Shown: piece after piece, positions 1 through 4,139 of the stretch
How the letters are laid out: the number at the start of each line of letters is the position of its first letter
Position numbering within the stretch: position 1 is the first letter of the stretch
Assembly (NCBI GenBank): GCA_016234205.1
Contig: JACRGN010000089.1
Location: 1 to 7,069, forward strand
From: Nitrospinota bacterium
GTDB lineage: Bacteria > Nitrospinota > Nitrospinia > UBA9942
Length of the DNA: 7,069 nt
Reading direction: 5' to 3'
The notes under the pieces: model-generated
Seen by the model: the letters and a program-made list of their open reading frames with translations, nothing else
What the model was told of the DNA's origin: nothing
Database searches by the model: none
Program-made: the position numbers and the translations under genes

Positions 1-624
1 CAGATTACAGCAAAAGATATAGAGGCTCTTGTCCGTGAGGCACAGAAATATCCATTTGCATCTGTATGTATCCCGCCTTGCCATGTCAGAAAGGCTGCTG
101 AAATACTGAAAGGTAGTCATACAAAGGTTGGAACTGTTATTGGCTTCCCCTTGGGTTATCAAACAACCTCTGTAAAACTTTATGAAGCCCGTGAGGCTGT
201 AGAGGCAGGTGCAAAGGAGATTGACATGGTAATGAATATATCTGCCTTTAAGTCAGGTGAGCTTGCGAAAGTGGAGGACGAGATTTCTGAAATAGTATCA
301 GCCCTGCCAAAGATAGTAGTAAAGGTAATTATAGAGACCTGTTATCTGACTGATGAAGAAAAGGTAAAAGCCTGTGAACTGGCAATAAAGAGTAAGGCTG
401 ATTTTGTCAAGACATCCACAGGCTTTGGTCCTGGTGGTGCAACAATAGATGATGTCAAATTGCTTGTAAAGACTGCTAAAGGAAGGATAAAGGTAAAGGC
501 ATCAGGTGGCATAAAAAACCTTGATGATACATTAAAGATGATAGATGCCGGGGCTGATAGGATAGGAACGAGTGCAGGTATGGAAATTGTGGAGGAGTTT
601 TTAAAGAATGCAAAGGATAAATAA
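1..624 (+). CDS. deoC: Deoxyribose-phosphate aldolase (DeoC), 5'-truncated by the window edge
   Basis: This class I aldolase reversibly cleaves 2-deoxyribose-5-phosphate to acetaldehyde and glyceraldehyde-3-phosphate in cytosolic deoxynucleoside catabolism (EC 4.1.2.4). The frame is open from base 1 and gives 207 residues before TAA. The family is about 220 residues, so roughly 10-20 N-terminal residues lie off the left edge. Visible signatures, numbered in the fragment: PFASVCIPP near 19-27, GFPLG near 48-52, the acidic EIDMVMN segment near 74-80, the Schiff-base lysine in VKTSTGF (K137) and the second active-site lysine in VKASGGI (K166). All key residues are present, so the enzyme should be active. 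A TTG at 151 is an internal codon, because homology continues upstream of it. The next gene is convergent, so nothing here shows an operon. The identification is firm. Confidence 0.95.
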   Translation, partial: QITAKDIEALVREAQKYPFASVCIPPCHVRKAAEILKGSHTKVGTVIGFPLGYQTTSVKLYEAREAVEAGAKEIDMVMNISAFKSGELAKVEDEISEIVSALPKIVVKVIIETCYLTDEEKVKACELAIKSKADFVKTSTGFGPGGATIDDVKLLVKTAKGRIKVKASGGIKNLDDTLKMIDAGADRIGTSAGMEIVEEFLKNAKDK

Positions 625-642
625 GATTATACTTGCTAATAG

Positions 643-683
643 AGATTGCTTCGCCCTGAACTTGTTTCAGGGCTCGCAATGAC
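643..683. repeat. Palindromic dispersed repeat between convergent genes
   Basis: A 41-bp imperfect palindrome. The inner stem is CCCTGAA (654-660) with TTCAGGG (666-672) around a 5-nt loop; the outer arms are ATTGC (645-649) and GCAAT (676-680). The same inner hairpin, in reverse orientation with one base changed in 19, occurs at 4729-4747. The outer arms AGATTGCTTC...TCGCAATGAC recur at 4766-4800. It lies between the stops of deoC and the barrel gene, so its RNA hairpin could help end transcription in both directions. There is no U-tract, so it is not a classical intrinsic terminator. Confidence 0.8.
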
Positions 684-692
684 AATATTATT

Positions 693-1682
693 TCAGAATG
701 AGAGATGTGTCCAGAGTCCTACAGCGTAATATTTATCAGCCAATTCACCGTTAAGATTAAGCCTTAATGCAAGAATGTTTATATCAAATCCCCCGATATA
801 CCTCACATAAGAATCACCTGCAGTATCCGAACCTGACCCTGTAATGCTTATACTCTGGCTCTGGGAACTGCCGCCTCCTGTCAGGGAGAGTGTACCTGCT
901 GTGGTAATACTCGTATCAACATTGCCTGAATTTTTATTAATACCAATTCCCAGATACGGCGTTATAAACAGAAATTTTTTACTTACTATAGCCTTAGCCC
1001 CAATTGACTGGGTTGACCACTTAATCTCTCCTGTTGTCCTGGAATCTACAGCCTGTGTATATGAAATACCCGAATAGGTCTCTGAGGTGGTCTCTGTATA
1101 GGTCTGAGAGCTGTCTATCTTTCCAGAGGCAATATCATATGTCAGGCTTAAGGCAACAGCAGGGACGGCAACACCTGTTATCCCCTTTCCAAAGAACTGC
1201 CTCCTCAACTCAAATCCATAAACTGTGTTGCTTGCATTAAAAGATGCCTGCCCCTCGTCTAATTTAAAAGAGAAGCCGCCGTATTTTAAGCCGAGGTCTA
1301 AATCCCACGGCAGACCAAGTTTACCCTGAACCAATATTCCCGGCACTCCTACAGTCCCTTTGTAGTCAACACTGGCAGTCTTAATAGTTCGGGTTGGCAA
1401 GGCACGTAGTTTACCAGTATCCACATTCCAGACATCGGCATTAACACCAATTCCTATTTCAAAACTCCCGATGCCATGCACATCTGCCGGACGGTTTGCC
1501 CCTCCTACTGCACTATAGGCTATACCCTCAGAAAATTCCTGACTTGTCCAGTTGCTAATCAAACCGTAGTCATAGGCAACATCATTCTTTGCAGTATCTA
1601 TGTCCTGAGTTATTGCCGCAAAGGCATCATTTGATAAAATAGAAATCAGGCAGACTATAGCGGGTATTAAATATTTTCTCAT
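693..1682 (-). CDS. Secreted outer-membrane beta-barrel protein, function unknown
   Basis: This 329-residue protein starts with a typical Sec signal peptide: MRK, then a hydrophobic core, then a likely cut after SNDAFA near residue 22. The rest is rich in alternating hydrophobic/polar strands (for example GSFEIGIGVNADVWNV, VSKKFLFITPYLGIGIN, NILALRLNLNGELAD), Gly and aromatics. It ends in ...LWTHLSF, and a C-terminal Phe is the classic signal for BAM-dependent outer-membrane insertion. A Ser/Gly/Thr-rich stretch near residues 264-288 looks like an extracellular loop. The start is supported by AGGA nine bases before ATG. I do not recognise a substrate or a named family; a small pore or a lipid/solute transporter are both possible. 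The gene lies 37 bp downstream of tRNA-His on the same strand. The outer-membrane location is an inference from these features. Confidence 0.8.
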   Translation of the reverse strand: MRKYLIPAIVCLISILSNDAFAAITQDIDTAKNDVAYDYGLISNWTSQEFSEGIAYSAVGGANRPADVHGIGSFEIGIGVNADVWNVDTGKLRALPTRTIKTASVDYKGTVGVPGILVQGKLGLPWDLDLGLKYGGFSFKLDEGQASFNASNTVYGFELRRQFFGKGITGVAVPAVALSLTYDIASGKIDSSQTYTETTSETYSGISYTQAVDSRTTGEIKWSTQSIGAKAIVSKKFLFITPYLGIGINKNSGNVDTSITTAGTLSLTGGGSSQSQSISITGSGSDTAGDSYVRYIGGFDINILALRLNLNGELADKYYAVGLWTHLSF

Positions 1683-1719
1683 AATAAAATTTCCTTTCTT
1701 TGTATATGAGTTTTAAAAA

Positions 1720-1797
1720 TGGGGTGAGCGAAGGGACTTGAACCCTCAACCACTGGAGCCACAGTCCAGTGCTCTAACCAGTTGAGCTACGCTCACC
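1720..1797 (-). tRNA. tRNA-His (anticodon GTG)
   Basis: Read on the minus strand the cloverleaf is complete. The acceptor GTGAGCG (after an extra 5' G) pairs with CGCTCAC, and the D arm is GCTC...GAGC. The anticodon stem CTGGA/TCCAG carries anticodon GTG at 1760-1762. The T arm is AGGGTTCAAGTCCCT, and CCA is encoded at the 3' end. The extra G at position -1 opposite C73 is the identity element of histidine tRNAs, so anticodon and acceptor agree. A promoter lies just upstream at 1811-1839. No terminator is visible before the barrel gene that follows. Confidence 0.97.
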
Positions 1798-1810
1798 ATT
1801 GATTTAAGCT

Positions 1811-1839
1811 AATTTATCCAATTTTAGCCTCTCTGTCAA
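1811..1839 (-). promoter_or_regulatory. Sigma-70-type promoter for tRNA-His
   Basis: On the minus strand there is a perfect -35 TTGACA (1839-1834), a 17-base spacer and a -10 TAAATT (1816-1811, four of six matches). Transcription would start near 1804, about seven bases before the mature tRNA, which is the usual layout. It could also drive the barrel gene downstream of the tRNA. The call rests on motif match and position only. Confidence 0.7.
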
Positions 1840-1851
1840 GTTCAGAGTCGC

Positions 1852-1880
1852 TTATTATTTTTATAAGTCTTGACTATAAT
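1852..1880 (+). promoter_or_regulatory. Candidate promoter for the proline dehydrogenase gene
   Basis: A consensus -10 TATAAT (1875-1880) is preceded at 17 bases by a weak -35 TTATTA (1852-1857, three of six). The predicted start near 1887 leaves a leader of only about 19 bases with no Shine-Dalgarno motif. It is divergent from the tRNA-His promoter in the same short intergenic region. The -10 is good but the weak -35 keeps confidence moderate. Confidence 0.45.
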
Positions 1881-1905
1881 GCCCTCATTCTAATAGACTT
1901 CTGTT

Positions 1906-2757
1906 ATGAATATTTTTCTCTTTCTGGCGAGGAGATTTATTGCAGGGGAGACCTTTGAACAGGCAAAAGAGGCTGTAAAGAGGTTGAATGACAGGGGATT
2001 TCTCGTCACGATAGATATTTTGGGTGAGAGTGTTACAAATAAAGAACAGGCTGAGAAGGCGAGGGATTCCTATATTGAACTATTGAAAAATATAAATACA
2101 CTTGGACTAAATTCCAATATCTCTCTAAAACTTACACAGATGGGGCTTAACATTGATGATTCATACTGCTATGAAAATGTTGTGAAGATTGCAAAGACAG
2201 CAGTTGAATATAAAAATTTTATCAGAATAGATATGGAGGGTTCCAGATATACTCAGAAGACTATTGATACCTTTAAAAAGGTTCTAAGAGTTTATCCTCA
2301 AAATATAGGGATGGTAATCCAATCGTATCTCTATCGCAGTAAAGAAGATATAATTTGTGCAATAGAAAATCGGCACTGCATAAGACTATGTAAAGGGGCA
2401 TATAAAGAGCCTCCAGATATTGCCTTTCCTGATAAAAGGGATGTTAATAAAAACTTTGAAGGAATGGCTAAGGACTTGCTTTTAAAGGGGAATTATCCTG
2501 CAATTGCAACTCATGATGAAAGATTGATAAATATTGCAAAATCCTATGCAAAAGAAAATAACATACCCAAAGGCAGGTTTGAATTCCAGATGCTCTACGG
2601 CATAAGGAGAGACCTTCAGGAAAGATTAATTACTGAGGGATATAAAGTCAGAATCTATGTCCCATACGGGGCATACTGGATGCCATATACAATAAGAAGA
2701 ATAAGGGAGAGGAAGGAGAATCTCTGGTTTGTGCTAAAAAATATATTCAGGGGATAG
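1906..2757 (+). CDS. Proline dehydrogenase, monofunctional
   Basis: This FAD-dependent enzyme oxidises L-proline to delta-1-pyrroline-5-carboxylate and passes electrons to the membrane quinone pool (EC 1.5.5.2). The 283-residue protein carries the PRODH barrel signatures in order: DILGE (37-41), SLKLTQMGL (73-81), RIDMEGS (107-113), QSYLYR (139-144), RLCKGAYKEP (160-169), ATHD (201-204), EFQMLYGIR (226-234), VPYG (252-255) and the substrate-carboxylate arginine pair in RRIRER (R264/R265). From memory it follows the short Thermus-type enzyme closely but starts about 27 residues later, at ARRFIAGET. An in-frame TAG at 1894 prevents extension to an upstream start, and no Shine-Dalgarno precedes the ATG. 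The partner P5C dehydrogenase is not in the window. Catalytic residues look intact. Function is firm; the effect of the short N-terminus is uncertain. Confidence 0.93.
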   Translation: MNIFLFLARRFIAGETFEQAKEAVKRLNDRGFLVTIDILGESVTNKEQAEKARDSYIELLKNINTLGLNSNISLKLTQMGLNIDDSYCYENVVKIAKTAVEYKNFIRIDMEGSRYTQKTIDTFKKVLRVYPQNIGMVIQSYLYRSKEDIICAIENRHCIRLCKGAYKEPPDIAFPDKRDVNKNFEGMAKDLLLKGNYPAIATHDERLINIAKSYAKENNIPKGRFEFQMLYGIRRDLQERLITEGYKVRIYVPYGAYWMPYTIRRIRERKENLWFVLKNIFRG

Positions 2758-2770
2758 GAAAGATACTATT

Positions 2771-2789
2771 AACCACAGATGAACACAGC
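2771..2789 (+). repeat. Isolated half-copy of the CACAGAT repeat
   Basis: AACCACAGATGAACACAG just upstream of the exported-protein start matches the left arm of the full stem-loop repeat at 2823-2905. It separates a good Shine-Dalgarno-like AGGAAAG (2756-2762) from any start codon. Confidence 0.6.
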
Positions 2790-3605
2790 ATGGCAATGCA
2801 ACAACCAAAAAACTGTAAAAGCAACCACAGATGGACGCAGATGAACACAGATAGAAAAAGATTTTTTAAGTTTTTATCTGCGTTTATCTGTGTGTATCTG
2901 TGGTTTCAAATTATTTTTTTGCTTTTTCCATTGTCTGCAGTTGAAGGATTTGCAGATGACGGGGATAGTAAACTTGCAATACCATTTAAGTCTATTCCTG
3001 CAAAGTATAGAGATATACTTCAAAAGATTATCAATAAAGAAAATATATTCCTTAAATGGAGAGACGAAGATATTGAAACCAGCACTGCTATCTTCAATTA
3101 TCTCCTTGACAGACCAGTCCTGACATCAACAATTTTGACTGAGCTTGGTATTGCCAGCTATCAAATTGAAAAGGATGATGGCCTTTTTAAATATGATGAT
3201 GGTCATGGTCTTACAGGCGACTTAAAGATAGCCTATAAAAAAATCGGAGAAAAGATATATCACGGAAATTATATTTATACAACAGGTGTTGGAGTGCCGG
3301 TAAGGTTATCAGGGGAGTGGGTATTAATATTAAAATATAAAGAGAAGATTCAGTTATTAGAAATTGATATAGACCTCTATTTGACTATAGGGGATGAAGG
3401 TATTGGCAGGATAGCAAAAGACCTCCCCTTTATCTTGAAATCTATTATGACTGAAAAAGTAAATTCTTATATAGAGTCAGTCAGGGAAATATCCGAGATG
3501 ATTCAAAGTGACCCAGATGATGTGTATGACAGGCTAAAAGAGAGTGGCGAAATAAAAGATAGAGATTTAAGGGAATTTAAGAAAATAATTTTAAGCAATA
3601 ATTAG
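2790..3605 (+). CDS. Exported protein of unknown function with a repeat-derived N-terminus
   Basis: This 271-residue protein is not recognised. Residues 12-39 are encoded by the palindromic repeat at 2823-2905. They run into a natural-looking hydrophobic stretch, IIFLLFPLSA (41-50), and a signal-peptidase-like site VEGFA|DDG (after 55). Starting at the internal ATG at 2841 would give a standard signal peptide (basic MNTDRKRFFK, hydrophobic core, cleavage), so 2841 may be the true start; neither ATG has a clear Shine-Dalgarno. The mature part of about 215 residues is mixed: helix near 70-120, beta-rich near 122-200 (DLKIAYKKIG, EWVLILKYKEKIQLLEIDIDLYL), then a long helix near 208-240 and a charged tail. 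A START/SRPBCC-like lipid-binding fold is conceivable, but only as a guess. It lies 32 bp after the proline dehydrogenase gene on the same strand, so the two may be co-transcribed. Confidence 0.7.
   Translation: MAMQQPKNCKSNHRWTQMNTDRKRFFKFLSAFICVYLWFQIIFLLFPLSAVEGFADDGDSKLAIPFKSIPAKYRDILQKIINKENIFLKWRDEDIETSTAIFNYLLDRPVLTSTILTELGIASYQIEKDDGLFKYDDGHGLTGDLKIAYKKIGEKIYHGNYIYTTGVGVPVRLSGEWVLILKYKEKIQLLEIDIDLYLTIGDEGIGRIAKDLPFILKSIMTEKVNSYIESVREISEMIQSDPDDVYDRLKESGEIKDRDLREFKKIILSNN
2823..2905. repeat. Palindromic stem-loop repeat with a 10-bp internal period
   Basis: The left arm (2823-2859) is built of near-identical 10-mers, CACAGATGGA, CGCAGATGAA and CACAGATAGA. The right arm (2871-2905) carries the complementary ATCTG-centred 10-mers and ends in GGTT, opposite the opening AACC. 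The arms pair over about 30 bp with a few mismatches around an AT-rich loop near 2860-2870. From memory, CACAGATGAACACAGATG palindromes are common dispersed repeats in several anaerobe genomes. Here the element is open through one frame and forms part of the exported protein's N-terminus. Confidence 0.85.
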
Positions 3606-3621
3606 GCAATATCCTTAAATT

Positions 3622-3650
3622 TTTTGACTTTCATTAAGGGATACTATAGA
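3622..3650 (+). promoter_or_regulatory. Candidate promoter for the rhodanese gene
   Basis: TTTTGA (3622-3627), 17 bases, then TATAGA (3645-3650). Alternatively TTGACT (3624-3629) pairs with the same -10 at a short 15-base spacing. The site lies in the 84-bp gap after the exported-protein gene and predicts a start near 3657. It is a weak match, supported mainly by position. Confidence 0.35.
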
Positions 3651-3679
3651 ATGTGTATCTAAATTATTAACTATGAATG

Positions 3680-3686
3680 AGGAGGG
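3680..3686 (+). promoter_or_regulatory. Strong ribosome binding site of the rhodanese gene
   Basis: AGGAGGG lies three bases before the ATG at 3690. It is the strongest Shine-Dalgarno in the window and fixes this start. Confidence 0.8.
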
Positions 3687-3689
3687 AAA

Positions 3690-4139
3690 ATGGACACGAA
3701 GAAGAAGATATACCTTCAATATGCTGCCATCTTCATTTTCACTATGCTATTTGGCGCCATACTATTTATAATCAAGACATCGGATATATGGCGCAGCAGT
3801 TTACCTAAATATGAATACTCAACAATCCTGCCGAAGGAACTTCTTGAGATGATGAATCAGAATAAGGAACTTATTATTATTGATACAAGGATTAAGGAAT
3901 ATTTCAAGAAAGGGCATATCAAGGGCGCTGCAAACCTTCCCTATACAAGCATGAAGACAATGACCAAGTTGCTGAAAAACGAGATGTCAAAGGATATAGT
4001 CATTTATTCAGAGGATGGTGAAAGGTCAAAAAAAATCTGTGAAATATTAACAAATCTTGGCTTCAGCAAAATCAAGAACCTCCACGGCGGGATAAAGAAC
4101 TGGATAGATTCGGGCGGGGAGATTGTCTTATTGGAATAG
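3690..4139 (+). CDS. Membrane-anchored rhodanese-like protein lacking the catalytic Cys
   Basis: This 149-residue protein has a basic start (MDTKKK), one hydrophobic helix (about 9-29) without a clear cleavage site, and a single rhodanese domain (about 43-149). The domain is probably on the periplasmic side by the positive-inside rule. Fold signatures are IIIDTR (62-67), GHIKGAANLPY (75-85), IVIYSEDGERS (103-113) and NLHGGIKNWIDSGGE (130-144). Active rhodaneses carry the sulfur-bearing Cys at the start of this loop (the usual pattern is YCxxGxRS). Here it is Ser107, codon TCA at 4008-4010; the only Cys is C117 outside the loop. Persulfide sulfurtransfer is therefore unlikely, and a binding or regulatory role is more plausible. 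The last 12 bp overlap the convergent cytochrome b fusion gene. Family assignment is firm; function is open. Confidence 0.9.
   Translation: MDTKKKIYLQYAAIFIFTMLFGAILFIIKTSDIWRSSLPKYEYSTILPKELLEMMNQNKELIIIDTRIKEYFKKGHIKGAANLPYTSMKTMTKLLKNEMSKDIVIYSEDGERSKKICEILTNLGFSKIKNLHGGIKNWIDSGGEIVLLE

Noticed and set aside
643..683. Classical Rho-independent terminator
   Set aside because: The hairpin is present but no run of T follows it on either strand.
476..685. Minus-strand open frame of 69 codons across the end of deoC
   Set aside because: It lies over the conserved deoC coding region, and its start falls in the dispersed repeat, which often creates spurious peptides of this kind.
844..1240. Two plus-strand open frames inside the barrel gene
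   Set aside because: They are antisense to a gene with a signal peptide, ribosome site and C-terminal Phe, and have no domain signatures of their own.
2823..2905. The 10-bp periodic repeats as a CRISPR array or iteron origin
   Set aside because: There are no spacers, the units are contiguous and too short, and the two halves are inverted, which fits a palindromic stem-loop repeat.
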